Below, one piece after another: positions 32,807 to 42,005 of a stretch of DNA of 64,000 nt. Position numbers and translations under genes: made by a program. Positions within the stretch are counted from its first letter, which is position 1, and every line of letters starts with the position of its first letter. This stretch comes from Nocardia terrae (lineage in GTDB: Bacteria > Actinomycetota > Actinomycetes > Mycobacteriales > Mycobacteriaceae). Where the stretch lies: NCBI RefSeq assembly GCF_009760405.1, contig NZ_WRPP01000005.1, positions 124,001 through 188,000 on the forward strand, given 5' to 3'. Below the pieces are notes generated by a model. That model did not search any database. It saw only the letters and a program-made list of their open reading frames with translations, and was not told the origin of the DNA.

Positions 32807-33752
32807 CGTGGAAGGCAACCTTTTCCGAGATCCAGACCAGGCCCGCGGCCAACGTGCCGAAGCCCGCGAACATCAGCACGCCCGCGGCGGCGCTCAGCCC
32901 GGCGTCGAAACTGTGGAAGGCGTACTCGTAGAGCAGGTAGTAGACGTTGGTGGTGGCCTGCGCGGGCCCACCCTGGGTCATGGTGTCGATGAGCGGGAAT
33001 GTCAATGTAGGACTGAGCAATACGGTCATCAGTACCAGGAACAGCAGGGTCGGCGAGAGCAGCGGCAGGGTGATCCAGCGCCGGATCTGTGCCGTGCTCG
33101 CGCCGTCCACGCGCGCCGCCTCGTCGTAATCGCCGCTGATACCGGCCAACCCGGCCCACACCACGAGCACCGCGAAACCCAGCAGCTGCCAGCCGGTGAC
33201 GCCGATGATCACCGCGTGCGCGGTCGTGGCGTCATAGACCCAGTTGCGCTGCGAGCCCAGCACACTGTCGACGAACCCGGTGCGCGGATGCAGCAGCCAA
33301 CGCCACACCGCGGCCGCCGCCACCGGCGCGACCAGAAACGGCGCGAAGATCAACGCGTGATAGACGGTCCGCGCACGCTGCCCCACCCGGCGACTGGCCA
33401 GCGCGATGAGCACCGGCAGCCCGACCGTGAACGGCAGCAGCCCCGCCATCAGCACGCCGGTGCGCCGCACCGACGCCCAGAACGCCGGAAGATCCACCAG
33501 CCGTTCGTAATTCGCCGTCCCCACCCACCGCATCGGCGAGGTCGGCAGCAGATTCCACGAATAGGTGGACAGTTGCAGCGCCTGCGCCAGCGGCTGATAG
33601 GTCCACACCACCAGCAGGATCACCGCGGGCGCGAGATACAGGTAAGGGGCAGCGATCCGGCGCACGCTCCCCCACGCGGCGCGGCGCGCGGACGCCGCCG
33701 GTGCCGGAGCCAGCACCGGCGGCGCCTGTTGCGGTTCGACCGTGACGAACAC
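32799..33752 (-). CDS. ugpA: ABC importer permease, UgpA/MalF type
   Basis: Permease of 317 residues with six membrane helices after a short Pro/Ala-rich cytoplasmic lead. The helix YLYLAPAVILLVVWTYQPLA and the EAA loop DEAARVDGASTAQIRRW are standard for this subunit. GTG 33752 starts three bases after the phosphoesterase stop. It pairs with the UgpE-type permease to form the membrane channel of the importer; transport is driven by the UgpC-like ATPase encoded three genes upstream. Confidence 0.85.
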   Translation of the reverse strand: MFVTVEPQQAPPVLAPAPAASARRAAWGSVRRIAAPYLYLAPAVILLVVWTYQPLAQALQLSTYSWNLLPTSPMRWVGTANYERLVDLPAFWASVRRTGVLMAGLLPFTVGLPVLIALASRRVGQRARTVYHALIFAPFLVAPVAAAAVWRWLLHPRTGFVDSVLGSQRNWVYDATTAHAVIIGVTGWQLLGFAVLVVWAGLAGISGDYDEAARVDGASTAQIRRWITLPLLSPTLLFLVLMTVLLSPTLTFPLIDTMTQGGPAQATTNVYYLLYEYAFHSFDAGLSAAAGVLMFAGFGTLAAGLVWISEKVAFHDD

Positions 33753-33755
33753 CCG

Positions 33756-34607
33756 CTACCCGGCTTCCGCCGCGAGCGCCGAGAGCCGCTCCTGCACCTC
33801 GGTGTCGTCCTTGTCGTAGATCCGGTGCACCGGGATGGCGTCGACCGCGGTCGCGATGACGGTGTCCCCCAGCACGTCCAGGCGCGTGAAACCCGCACCG
33901 GCGAAAGCCTGCTGGCGTCCCGCCGGGGCCATGGCGTCGATGCGGTACGCCAGCGCCGGGCCCACCCACACCGGGATCCCGCCCAGCGCGGCGGCCGCGG
34001 TCATGTGGTTGTGGCCGCACAGGATCATCCGCACATCACTGCCCGCGAGCACCTCCGCCAGCCGGTCGGCGTCCTGCAGCTTGAGGAATTCCGCGGCCGG
34101 AATGGCCGACGGCAGCGGCGGGTGATGCAGCACCAGTAGCGTGCCGCGCTCGGCGGGCCGGGCCAATTCCTCAGCCAGCCAGGCCAATTGCTCGGATTCC
34201 AGCCGGCCGTCGTGGCGACCCGGCGTCGTGCTGTCCATGCCGATGACCCGCAATCCCCGCACGTCCAGCACCCGGTCGTGCGGCCGGGCGGTGTCCACGG
34301 CCTCGAGCCCGAGCAGTCCGGCGCCGAACGCCGCACGCTCGTCATGGTTTCCCATCACGTACAGCACCTGCGCGCCCAGCTCGGCGGCCACCGGCTCGAC
34401 TGCCTCCCGCAACCGCCGATAAGCGTCGAGCGAGCCGTTGTCGGACAGGTCGCCGGACAGGATGAAGGCATCGATGCGCCGCCCGCCGCCGCGCAGCCGG
34501 TCGAGCACGCCCAGCAGCACGGCGTGGGTGTCCACCGCGTCGAGCACCTGCTCGCCCGCGGCGCGAAGGTGGGTGTCGGTGAGCTGCACCAGCGTCAGTT
34601 CGTTCAT
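33756..34607 (-). CDS. Metallophosphoesterase (CpdA/GpdQ-like)
   Basis: Calcineurin-type metallophosphoesterase of 283 residues. All metal-binding motifs are visible in order: DTHL, GDLSD, GNHDE, HHPP and GHNH. This class includes cyclic-nucleotide and glycerophosphodiester phosphodiesterases. Because it is embedded in a Ugp-type importer operon (ATG 34607 overlaps the binding-protein stop by four bases; the permease follows three bases later), hydrolysis of imported glycerophosphodiesters to glycerol-3-phosphate is the likely role (inference). It has no signal peptide, so it acts in the cytoplasm after uptake. Confidence 0.88.
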   Translation of the reverse strand: MNELTLVQLTDTHLRAAGEQVLDAVDTHAVLLGVLDRLRGGGRRIDAFILSGDLSDNGSLDAYRRLREAVEPVAAELGAQVLYVMGNHDERAAFGAGLLGLEAVDTARPHDRVLDVRGLRVIGMDSTTPGRHDGRLESEQLAWLAEELARPAERGTLLVLHHPPLPSAIPAAEFLKLQDADRLAEVLAGSDVRMILCGHNHMTAAAALGGIPVWVGPALAYRIDAMAPAGRQQAFAGAGFTRLDVLGDTVIATAVDAIPVHRIYDKDDTEVQERLSALAAEAG

Positions 34608-35974
34608 GACGCGGGCAGAAGTTTGGCGCCCTCGGTGCGGGCGGCGGTGAGCGTGGACTGGGCATCCTTGCCCTGGAACACGACCGACTCGACGGCGTCC
34701 ATCATGCCGTCGCGGATCTGCAGATAATCGTTGCCCGGCATGGAAACCCACGGCTCCATGGTGGCCAGCTGCGCGATGTTAGGACTCAGCAACGGATTCT
34801 GGGAGGCCCACGCGGCCAGCACGCCCGGATCGGTCACCATCTCCGAACGCAGCGGCAGATAGCCGATGTTCTTGGCGATCTGCGCATAGGAGTCCTCACT
34901 GGTGAGGTACTTGATCAACTCCCAGGCGGCACGCTGCTTGGCCGGATCGCCGGTCAGGATATGCAGTCCCGCACCGGAATTGGTTGGCACCGGCGTCTTG
35001 TCGCCGAAGCGCGGCAGGGTGGTGGCCCGCAGATCCCACTTGTCCTTGGCCCCGGCCACGAACGTGCCCTGGATGGCGCTGGTCTCGAGGATCATGCCGA
35101 TCTCGCCGCGCGCGAACGCCTCATAGCCCTGCTTCTGCGCCAGCTTGGGCATCGCGCCGGCGGTGACCAGATCCTGAGCCATCTTGACGGCCTCCACGCT
35201 GGGCGCGTCGGCGTAGGCCAGGGTGTGACGGTCCTCGGAGATGACGCGACCGCCGTTGGAGCGCACCAGGGATTGGAGGCACCAGTCCTTGGCGGACTTG
35301 GTCAGGCAGTCCAGATAGACCCCACCCTGCCCGGTCCTGGCATTGATCGCCTTGGCGTCCTCGGCCACCTGCTGCCAGGTCACCGGCGGCTTGGCCGGAT
35401 CCAGTCCGGCGGCGGTGAACAGGCTCGCGTTGTAGTACAGCACCGGCGTGGAGAACACGAACGGGACGCCGTAGGTGTGGCCGTCCCAGTCGTCGAGAAC
35501 GCGGGCGCGCGGGTGATAGTGGAAGCGCTGCCCGTCGAAGTTCGCCTGCACGGCCTGCTTGCCGAACAGCGCGTCCAGCGGCTTCGCGCCGAGCTGGTGG
35601 ATGGTGAAATCCAGGTCGCTGAAACCCAATTGGGCCACATCCGGCGGATTGCCCGCCACGATCTGGTTCTGGATGCTGGAAATGGTGTCGCTGGCCGGGT
35701 TGGGGCTGTTGCCCTGCGGCTTCTGCGCGGTGACCTTGATATTGGGGAACTTCTTGGAGAAGTCGGCGATCAAGGCGTTGAAGGTATCGGTCCACGCACC
35801 CGCGAGACCGTAGTTGTAGGACTCGAAGACGATCGAGACCTTCTGGTCGGGGCCGAGTTCGGGGACCTGCGCGGCGGAGGTCGAGTCGGTGGCGGTGGTG
35901 CCGCCGAGCCCGCAGCTGGTGAGCGCGAGGCAGGCGGCGAACACCAGGCCCAGGACGGGCACGGTGCGTTTCAC
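34604..35974 (-). CDS. ugpB: ABC importer substrate-binding lipoprotein, UgpB-like
   Basis: Extracellular solute-binding lipoprotein of 456 residues. The signal peptide ends in a lipobox (LALTSCG), so the mature protein is anchored by a lipid on the Cys. The body is a type-1 carbohydrate-binding fold (SIVFESYNYG, QIVAGNPPDVAQLG, YGVPFVFSTPVLYYN, GYEAFARGEIGM). The Mycobacterium tuberculosis homologue class binds glycerophosphocholine; sugars are the alternative. GTG 35974 has GAGGAG upstream. It lies 30 bases after the ATPase gene and is coupled to the phosphoesterase gene. Confidence 0.87.
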   Translation of the reverse strand: MKRTVPVLGLVFAACLALTSCGLGGTTATDSTSAAQVPELGPDQKVSIVFESYNYGLAGAWTDTFNALIADFSKKFPNIKVTAQKPQGNSPNPASDTISSIQNQIVAGNPPDVAQLGFSDLDFTIHQLGAKPLDALFGKQAVQANFDGQRFHYHPRARVLDDWDGHTYGVPFVFSTPVLYYNASLFTAAGLDPAKPPVTWQQVAEDAKAINARTGQGGVYLDCLTKSAKDWCLQSLVRSNGGRVISEDRHTLAYADAPSVEAVKMAQDLVTAGAMPKLAQKQGYEAFARGEIGMILETSAIQGTFVAGAKDKWDLRATTLPRFGDKTPVPTNSGAGLHILTGDPAKQRAAWELIKYLTSEDSYAQIAKNIGYLPLRSEMVTDPGVLAAWASQNPLLSPNIAQLATMEPWVSMPGNDYLQIRDGMMDAVESVVFQGKDAQSTLTAARTEGAKLLPAS

Positions 35975-36004
35975 GGGTTTCTCCTCATCGAAAGGGTTGA
36001 AAGT

Positions 36005-37180
36005 TCAGGCGACGGACGCCGTCACGTCTTGGATGGCCGACTCATCCGGAGCGGCCGGGGTATCCGGGACGGCCACCTGGTCCGGAAGGGCCGGGGCGTC
36101 GGGTTCCCGCCAGCTCAGGCGCAGTCCAGAGGCCGGATCGAACAGGTGGATGTCGGCGGCGTCGGCGCGCAACGAGACCTCCTCGCCCACAGCGACTCCT
36201 GCGGGACGGGGCGCGCGCACGCACAGTTCCACCGCGCCCACGGACACGTGCACGAGCTCCTCGCTGCCCAGGTTCTCGACCATGGTCACGCGGCCGTGCG
36301 CGGTGGTGGTGGTCGGATCCAGCCGCAAACGTTCGGGGCGGACGCCCGCCAGCACCGCGGTCTCGGCCTCGGGTCCGCCGGGCAACCCGAGCGCCGCATC
36401 GATGCCATCGGCGCGCACCCGCAGCGTGCCCTCGTGCGAAATCACCTCCGCCGGGAACAGATTCATCGGAGGCGAACCGAGAAATCCCGCCACGAAGGCG
36501 GTGCGGGGCCGGTCGTAGAGTTCCTCGGGCGTGCCGACCTGCTCGACGCTGCCCGCATTGAGCAGCGCGATCCGGGTGGCCATGGTCATGGCCTCCACTT
36601 GATCGTGGGTGACGTACAGGAACGTCGCCCCCAGGCGCCGATGCAGGCCGATGAGCTCGGCCCGCGTGGCGCTGCGCAATTTCGCGTCCAGGTTCGACAG
36701 CGGCTCGTCCATGAGGAACGCGCCCGGATCACGAACCATGGCGCGCGCCAACGCGACTCGCTGCCGCTGCCCGCCCGAGAGCGCGGCCGGGCGGCGCTCG
36801 AGCAGCGCCGACAACTCCAACGTGCCCGCCACCTCGCGGACCCGCCGGGCGATCTCGGCGCGGGACCGGCGGCGGGCGCGCAGCGGGAAGCCGATGTTCT
36901 TCTCCACGCTCAGATGCGGATACAGCGCGTAGCTCTGGAACACCATGGCCAGATCCCGCCGCTGCGGGGCCTCGTCGGTGATGTCGTTGCCGCCCACCAT
37001 GATTCGGCCCGAGCTGGGCTGTTCCAAGCCCGCGATCATGCGCAGCAGCGTGGATTTGCCGCACCCGCTGGGGCCCAGCAGGACCAGGAATTCACCGTCG
37101 GCGATGTCGAGGCTCACCTCGCGCACCGCGTAGTCGGCGCCGAATCGTTTCGACACCGCGTCGATCTGCAGCCGGGCCAC
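36005..37180 (-). CDS. ugpC: ABC importer ATPase, UgpC/MsmK type
   Basis: ATP-binding subunit of 391 residues. Walker A is GPSGCGKST (36-44), followed by the Q loop, the signature LSGGQRQR, Walker B FLMDEP and the switch His in THDQVEA; a C-terminal TOBE/OB domain follows as in MalK/UgpC. The last 40 residues are an unusual Ala/Pro/Asp-rich tail. GTG 37180 has GAAGGAG upstream. It powers the two permeases downstream; the gap to the hydrolase gene before it is only nine bases, so the hydrolase is probably co-transcribed. Confidence 0.88.
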   Translation of the reverse strand: MARLQIDAVSKRFGADYAVREVSLDIADGEFLVLLGPSGCGKSTLLRMIAGLEQPSSGRIMVGGNDITDEAPQRRDLAMVFQSYALYPHLSVEKNIGFPLRARRRSRAEIARRVREVAGTLELSALLERRPAALSGGQRQRVALARAMVRDPGAFLMDEPLSNLDAKLRSATRAELIGLHRRLGATFLYVTHDQVEAMTMATRIALLNAGSVEQVGTPEELYDRPRTAFVAGFLGSPPMNLFPAEVISHEGTLRVRADGIDAALGLPGGPEAETAVLAGVRPERLRLDPTTTTAHGRVTMVENLGSEELVHVSVGAVELCVRAPRPAGVAVGEEVSLRADAADIHLFDPASGLRLSWREPDAPALPDQVAVPDTPAAPDESAIQDVTASVA

Positions 37181-37189
37181 GTCTCTCCT

Positions 37190-38083
37190 TCAGGCCGGCG
37201 CGGTGCCGGCGGTGATCCAATTCGCCACGCCGGCGGCGATGGCGGGCGCGTCCTTGACCCACAGGAAGTGGTCGCGATGGACGACGGCCGAGTTCTCGTC
37301 GATGTGCCAGCGCGTCACCGCCGCGGCAGGCATGCGCGAAACCAGGAAGTCCACATTGGATTTCGGGCCGAGCACGTCCTCGTCCAGCGAGATGACCAGC
37401 ACCGGCAGCGCCATGGCGGCCAGCAGCGAGTTGTAGCGGCGCTTGGTGCCGCTGGGGCGGTAATAGCTGGTCAGCGAGTGCACCGACCAGTCGATCATGA
37501 CACCGCCGGGCATGGGGGCCGGGATCAGCACGCCGCCGGGCCAGTGCCCGCGCAGCCGCGACACCAGGCCGATCCACTGGATCTGGCTCAGCGCCTCCCA
37601 CCAGCGGCGCGGACCGAACGCCCACCAGAACACCGTGCCGGTGCCGATGACGGTGACACCCGCGATGCGGCCGGGTTCGGCGGCCGAGAACAGCAGGGCC
37701 AGTTGGCCGCCCAGGCTGTGACCGAACAGGTGGATCGGCGCGCCGGGGAAGCGCTGCTCGACGGCGGCCACCAGGGCGGGGAGATCGGTTTCGATCATCT
37801 CGCGGTAGCCGAAGTCGGTGTGCTCGCCCAGGGCGGGTGTGGCCTCGCCGTGGGCGCGCAGATCGCAGGTGGCCACCGAAAGACCCTGGACGTGCAGAGC
37901 TTTGGCGAGGGCGAAGTAGTTGCGCGCCTTCATCGCCATAGCGGGCAGGATCAGCACGACGGGGGCGTCGGACCGCTCGGCGGCCAGGAACCGCACGGTG
38001 AACGACACACCCTCGGCGGTCTCGACCTTGGTGGACTCCAGAGTGCTGAATTCCGAACGTGATTCGGGGGTAGCGGTGGTCAT
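37190..38083 (-). CDS. Alpha/beta hydrolase, lipase-like
   Basis: Alpha/beta-hydrolase of 297 residues. The nucleophile elbow GHSLGGQ is clear, a VVLILPAMAMKARNY strand supplies the oxyanion region, and the late RDHFLW His fits the catalytic triad. The closest look is to lysophospholipase/monoacylglycerol-lipase-type enzymes. No signal peptide. ATG 38083 shares one base with the stop of the preceding hot-dog gene (TGATG), and the ATPase gene starts nine bases later. Next to a Ugp-type importer and a phosphodiesterase, deacylation of a glycerolipid is a sensible but unproven role. Confidence 0.8.
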   Translation of the reverse strand: MTTATPESRSEFSTLESTKVETAEGVSFTVRFLAAERSDAPVVLILPAMAMKARNYFALAKALHVQGLSVATCDLRAHGEATPALGEHTDFGYREMIETDLPALVAAVEQRFPGAPIHLFGHSLGGQLALLFSAAEPGRIAGVTVIGTGTVFWWAFGPRRWWEALSQIQWIGLVSRLRGHWPGGVLIPAPMPGGVMIDWSVHSLTSYYRPSGTKRRYNSLLAAMALPVLVISLDEDVLGPKSNVDFLVSRMPAAAVTRWHIDENSAVVHRDHFLWVKDAPAIAAGVANWITAGTAPA

Positions 38084-38604
38084 CACGCCTCGGTTCCGGC
38101 GATGGTCACATCGCACACGTAGTCGAAGGTGAACTTGGCGACCACCACGTCGTTGTCGTCGAGCAGCGAAGCCTTGCCCGAGAGTTCGAATCGACCGGAC
38201 TCGACCGTGGCCAGGATGGGGGCCAGTTCGAGCTGATCAACGGTCGCCAGGGTGCGGATACGCCCCTGCGCCGGTTTGCGATACGAGGCGGTGCCGCCAC
38301 GCAGCACCAGCCGCTCGACCGTGTACAGCCGTTCGGCGGCCGCGCCCACGAAGGCGCAGGCACCGGCGATGTCGGCGGCGGTGAACAGCGCGCCCGCGTG
38401 CACGGTGCCCATGTGATTGCGCACCTCCCCGACCGCCGGAATCTCCACCACCGCACGGTCGCGACCGATCTCGGTGACGAGCGTTCCGACGTGACGGCCG
38501 AACGGCACCAACTCCTGCGAGACGACCCGCAGGTATTCGTAATCAACAGCGGCGTAATCCAATTCAGGGTAGGCGGCCGCGAATCCGGCCAGAGTTCTCG
38601 TCAT
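38083..38604 (-). CDS. Hot-dog protein, DUF4442/thioesterase-like
   Basis: Hot-dog-fold protein of 173 residues of the DUF4442/PaaI-like group: NHMGTVHAGALFTAADIAGA carries the N-H-x-G-x-x-HAGAL motif of this group. It probably binds or hydrolyses an acyl-CoA. ATG 38604 lies after AAGGAAACC; the longer open frame upstream is low-complexity and was not accepted. It heads the operon that continues through the lipase-like hydrolase into the Ugp-type importer genes, 134 bases after the acyl-CoA dehydrogenase gene on the same strand. Confidence 0.78.
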   Translation of the reverse strand: MTRTLAGFAAAYPELDYAAVDYEYLRVVSQELVPFGRHVGTLVTEIGRDRAVVEIPAVGEVRNHMGTVHAGALFTAADIAGACAFVGAAAERLYTVERLVLRGGTASYRKPAQGRIRTLATVDQLELAPILATVESGRFELSGKASLLDDNDVVVAKFTFDYVCDVTIAGTEA

Positions 38605-38738
38605 CTCGAGGTTTCCTTCAGAATTCGATGGGCGGTTCGGGGCGCGTGAGGTGTCGGTCCGCCACCGAGGCGGCCCGTAGTCGTCGGCGCGATCCTCGGA
38701 TCGCGGTGGGGTCGCCTGCTCACCGCTGGTCCCGGCGC

Positions 38739-39899
38739 TCAGCGCGGGCCGCGCAGCACGCGGCGGGCGATCGACCAGCGCAGCACTTCGGACGGACCCT
38801 CGTAGATCCGGAAGGCCCTGGCCTCCACCAGGAATCGGGCCACCAGATGGTCCTCGCACACACCGAGGCCGCCGTGCAGCTGCACGGCGCGGTCCAGCAC
38901 CCGCCACACCGCCTCGGAGACGAAGGTTTTCGCGACCGAGGTCTCGTGGCGGGCCTGCGGGGAGGCCGGACCGTGGACGTCCACGGTCTCGGCGACCGAG
39001 CGCACCAGGGCGCGGGCGGCGGCGATATCGATCTCGTTGTCGGCGACCAGGCCCTGGGCGATGCCGTGCTCGGCGATCGGCACGCCGAAAGCCGAACGGC
39101 CCGTGATGTGTTCGACGGTCAGCTGCTGCGCGCGCACGGCCAGCCCCAGCCAGTTCATGCAGAACACCAGCCGCGAGGGAGCGAGCCTGACCTGCGCCAG
39201 CTCCAAGCCGCGCCCGACCTCACCGAGCACGGCGGAATCGGGCACCTCGCAGTCGATGAATTCGACTTCGCAGTGGCCGCCGGGCGCGCTCGTGTGGTCC
39301 AGGGTCGGCATGCGGCGACCCACCCGCAGGCCCGGATTGTCCTGATCGACCAGGAACATGGTCGGGCCGTCCGAAGTCATGGCCACGCAGATGGTGAAGG
39401 CCGCGCCGTTCGCGCCGGTGGTGAAGTGCTTGGCGCCGTTGATGACCCAGCCGTCATCGGTCTCCTGGGCATTGGTGCGCAGCATGCGCGGATCCGAGCC
39501 CGCGCCCGGGGCCGGTTCGGTGAGCGCGATGGCCGAACGGACCTCGCCCGAGGCCAGCGGGGCCAGATAGCGTTCCTGCTGTTCGGAATTCGCCACGTGG
39601 GCCAGCAGGTGGATATTGCCGTCGTCCGGGGCCCACGCGTTGACCGCGAGCGGGCCGAGCAGGCTCGCGCCCGCGGCCTCGAGCACCTGCGCCTGACCGC
39701 GGGTGTCCAGCCCCAGACCGCCGTAGCGCGGATCCGACAGCGGGCCGAAGACACCGGCCTCCTTGGCCTTCTTCTGCAGATCCAGGCGCAGCGCGTCATC
39801 GGTGACGCGGCCGCCGGCCACCACCTCGCGCTCCACCGGGTACACATGCTCGGTCACGAATGCTCTGGTCCGTTCGACCAGTTCCGCCACAGCGCTCAT
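38739..39899 (-). CDS. Acyl-CoA dehydrogenase
   Basis: FAD-dependent acyl-CoA dehydrogenase of 386 residues, normal length. Recognisable segments: ALTEPAPGAGSDP (FAD-binding loop), GWVINGAKHFTTGA, and the C-terminal QLHGGLGVCEDH and RIYEGPSEVLRWSIARR, the flavin/CoA contacts of the family. It would oxidise an acyl-CoA to the enoyl-CoA. ATG 39899 is divergent from the reductase gene at 40044 across about 145 bases. A fatty-acid or xenobiotic degradation role fits better than secondary metabolism. Confidence 0.93.
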   Translation of the reverse strand: MSAVAELVERTRAFVTEHVYPVEREVVAGGRVTDDALRLDLQKKAKEAGVFGPLSDPRYGGLGLDTRGQAQVLEAAGASLLGPLAVNAWAPDDGNIHLLAHVANSEQQERYLAPLASGEVRSAIALTEPAPGAGSDPRMLRTNAQETDDGWVINGAKHFTTGANGAAFTICVAMTSDGPTMFLVDQDNPGLRVGRRMPTLDHTSAPGGHCEVEFIDCEVPDSAVLGEVGRGLELAQVRLAPSRLVFCMNWLGLAVRAQQLTVEHITGRSAFGVPIAEHGIAQGLVADNEIDIAAARALVRSVAETVDVHGPASPQARHETSVAKTFVSEAVWRVLDRAVQLHGGLGVCEDHLVARFLVEARAFRIYEGPSEVLRWSIARRVLRGPR

Positions 39900-40043
39900 G
39901 GGGCCAGTCTCGGCCGGGGGCCGGGCCCGTCGGCGGGGCGATCGTCAATGCCTATCGGTCGAATCGACTCGGGCAACCGCCACGCGATCTTCGTCCCGGC
40001 TCGACCAGGGTTGGCCACGACACCGACTCCACGAGGGGATGCG

Positions 40044-40967
40044 ATGAGCGAGCTGACGGTCCGGGTGAGCGACCGGCGGGACGTGGCCGAGGGCGTGTTC
40101 GCCCTCGAACTGGCCGCGACCGGCGGCACGCTGCCGCGGTGGACCCCGGGCGCGCACATCGACGTGCACGCGGGCGCCGTCGGGGTACGACAGTACTCGC
40201 TGTGCGGGGATCCCGCCGACGAGAACCGTTGGCGCATCGCCATTCTGCGCGAGACGGCGGGGCGCGGCGGGTCCGAGCACCTGTACCGCACCGCGGAAGT
40301 CGGCACGTCGCTGCGGGTATCCGTGCCGCGCAACAACTTCGAACTGGAACCCAGCGGCGAGTATCTGTTCCTGGCGGGCGGGATCGGGATCACCCCGATC
40401 CTGCCCATGGTCACCGCGGCCGTGCGGGCCGGGGCGCGCTGGAGCCTGCACTACGGTGCGCGCACCCGTGCGCATCTGGCGTTCACCGACGAGCTCTCGC
40501 GCTACGAGCACGTGAATCTGGTGCCGCAGAACGAATCCGGGCTACTCCCCCTCGCCGACCTGCTCGCCGATACCACCGCCGCCGTGTACTGCTGCGGCCC
40601 CGCGCCCCTGCTCGACGCCGTCGAGACCGAAGGCGCGCGCCGGGGCCTGGCGGTGCACACCGAGCGGTTCACACCCCGGCGCGTCGACAATGTCGTCGAT
40701 CGCGCCTTCTCGGTCCGGCTCGCGCACAGTGGTCAGGTGCTGGCGGTCGCGGCGGACCGGTCGATCGTCGACGTCCTCGAAGGCGCGGGCGTCGCGATCG
40801 TGACCTCCTGCCGTGAGGGCACCTGCGGCAGCTGCGAGACCACCTTCCTCGAAGGCGAAGTGCAGCACCGTGATTCGGTGCTCACCGCCGACGAACGCGC
40901 CCACGGCAGGACCCTGATGCCCTGCGTCTCCCGGGCGCTCTCCGATGTTCTCGTGCTCGATCTGTGA
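40044..40967 (+). CDS. Phthalate-dioxygenase-reductase-type oxidoreductase
   Basis: Class IA oxygenase reductase of 307 residues, PDR/VanB type. The order is FMN domain (RQYSLCG), NAD domain (FLAGGIGITPILPM, VYCCGPAPLLDAV) and a C-terminal plant-type 2Fe-2S ferredoxin (CREGTCGSC with a distant MPC). It passes electrons from NAD(P)H through flavin and iron-sulfur cluster to a partner oxygenase; none is encoded next to it. ATG 40044 lies after GAGGGG. It is divergent from the acyl-CoA dehydrogenase. It might serve one of the P450s or di-iron enzymes of the window, but that is speculation. Confidence 0.9.
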   Translation: MSELTVRVSDRRDVAEGVFALELAATGGTLPRWTPGAHIDVHAGAVGVRQYSLCGDPADENRWRIAILRETAGRGGSEHLYRTAEVGTSLRVSVPRNNFELEPSGEYLFLAGGIGITPILPMVTAAVRAGARWSLHYGARTRAHLAFTDELSRYEHVNLVPQNESGLLPLADLLADTTAAVYCCGPAPLLDAVETEGARRGLAVHTERFTPRRVDNVVDRAFSVRLAHSGQVLAVAADRSIVDVLEGAGVAIVTSCREGTCGSCETTFLEGEVQHRDSVLTADERAHGRTLMPCVSRALSDVLVLDL

Positions 40968-41007
40968 GCGCGGGAAGCACCAAGAAAACACACGCAGAGA
41001 GAAACAG

Positions 41008-41694
41008 ATGAGGAATACTGCTGCGGCGTCCGCGCTGCTCGCGGCCGGACTGTGCATCGGCGCAGGCGCCACCGGCACGGCCGGGGCCGACACCCCCGCC
41101 CCCCTGAACTACACCGCGACCAGCACCACCCAGAACACGGTCATCCGGACCGACGCAGGTTCGATGACCGTCGAGAACGGCGTCTTCAAGATCAAGGCCG
41201 CCGACGGCACCGTGCTGGCCGGGACCGAATTGTCCTTCCGCGTAGACGATTTCGTCTTCCCCATCGCGGCCGACATCACCGACCGCACCGCCACCCTGAC
41301 CCCGCAGTTCGACGAGGCCCACGCCGTTTACCAGCCCGTGGCCCTCCCCTACGAGGATCAGGCCCCCTGGAAGACCCAGTACGACCGCGAACAGGCCGCC
41401 TGGGGCCGCATGCGCGACACCATCTCCCTCGGCGCCACCGTCGGCACCGTCGTCGGCGGCCTCGGCGGCGCGGCCCTCGGCTGCGCGGTCGGCGGCGTCG
41501 CCCTCGCCGCCGCCACCGCCCCCCTCGCCACCATGTTCGGCGTAGGCCCCCTCGCCGGCTGCCTCATCGGCGCCTCCACCGTCGGCTTCCTCGGCACCCT
41601 CGCCGGCCAACTCTTCGTCACCGCCCCGGTAGCCATAGCCGCCGCCATCCAATACTTCACCACCATCAACACCCCCTTCACCCCCGCCAAGTAG
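41008..41694 (+). CDS. Secreted/cell-wall protein, Nocardia type
   Basis: Protein of 228 residues with a signal peptide (MRNTAAASALLAAGLCIGAG...AGA) and an N-terminal beta-rich domain (TVENGVFKIKAADGTVL, SFRVDDFVFPIAADI) like that of many small Nocardia/Rhodococcus secreted proteins (DUF8020-like, from memory). The C-terminal half is a glycine-rich hydrophobic segment with GTVVGGLGGAALG-type zippers, so it may insert in a membrane. ATG 41008 follows GAGAGAAA. A strong terminator hairpin lies 37 bases after the stop. Function unknown. Confidence 0.75.
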   Translation: MRNTAAASALLAAGLCIGAGATGTAGADTPAPLNYTATSTTQNTVIRTDAGSMTVENGVFKIKAADGTVLAGTELSFRVDDFVFPIAADITDRTATLTPQFDEAHAVYQPVALPYEDQAPWKTQYDREQAAWGRMRDTISLGATVGTVVGGLGGAALGCAVGGVALAAATAPLATMFGVGPLAGCLIGASTVGFLGTLAGQLFVTAPVAIAAAIQYFTTINTPFTPAK

Positions 41695-41730
41695 GCGGCC
41701 CCGAACCCGGCGAGCACGCCCGGGGGACAC

Positions 41731-41761
41731 GACCCGTCCGGATCCCCGATCCGGACGGGTC
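41731..41761 (+). terminator. Rho-independent terminator hairpin
   Basis: Perfect 14-base stem gacccgtccggatc (41731-41744) and its complement (41748-41761) around a three-base loop, followed by TT-rich sequence, 37 bases after the secreted-protein stop. Confidence 0.85.
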
Positions 41762-42005
41762 TTCGCCGTTCCCAAAACATCGATCAGCAACGTATTCACG
41801 GGCCGCCGGGAGCAGCACCAGCAGCTGACATCAGCAGACGGCATTTTCGCACTCCACACGGTAGTCGGACCATTGCGGAGTCTCAGCCCGCGCCAGCCGG
41901 GCGAGCGTCTTGGTCCAGCGGGTCGGCCCCGGTACAAGCCGACCCCAAGGTTTCGTTAATAGCGTCTGCGCAGAATGACCTTGTTACCGACGAAGGGGAG
42001 GCACA

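Noticed and set aside
34961..38062. A 1033-codon open frame on the plus strand
   Set aside because: It runs antisense to the ABC importer genes, has the Gly/Arg/His-rich composition of a shadow of GC-rich codons, and shows no domain; the opposite strand has clear motifs.
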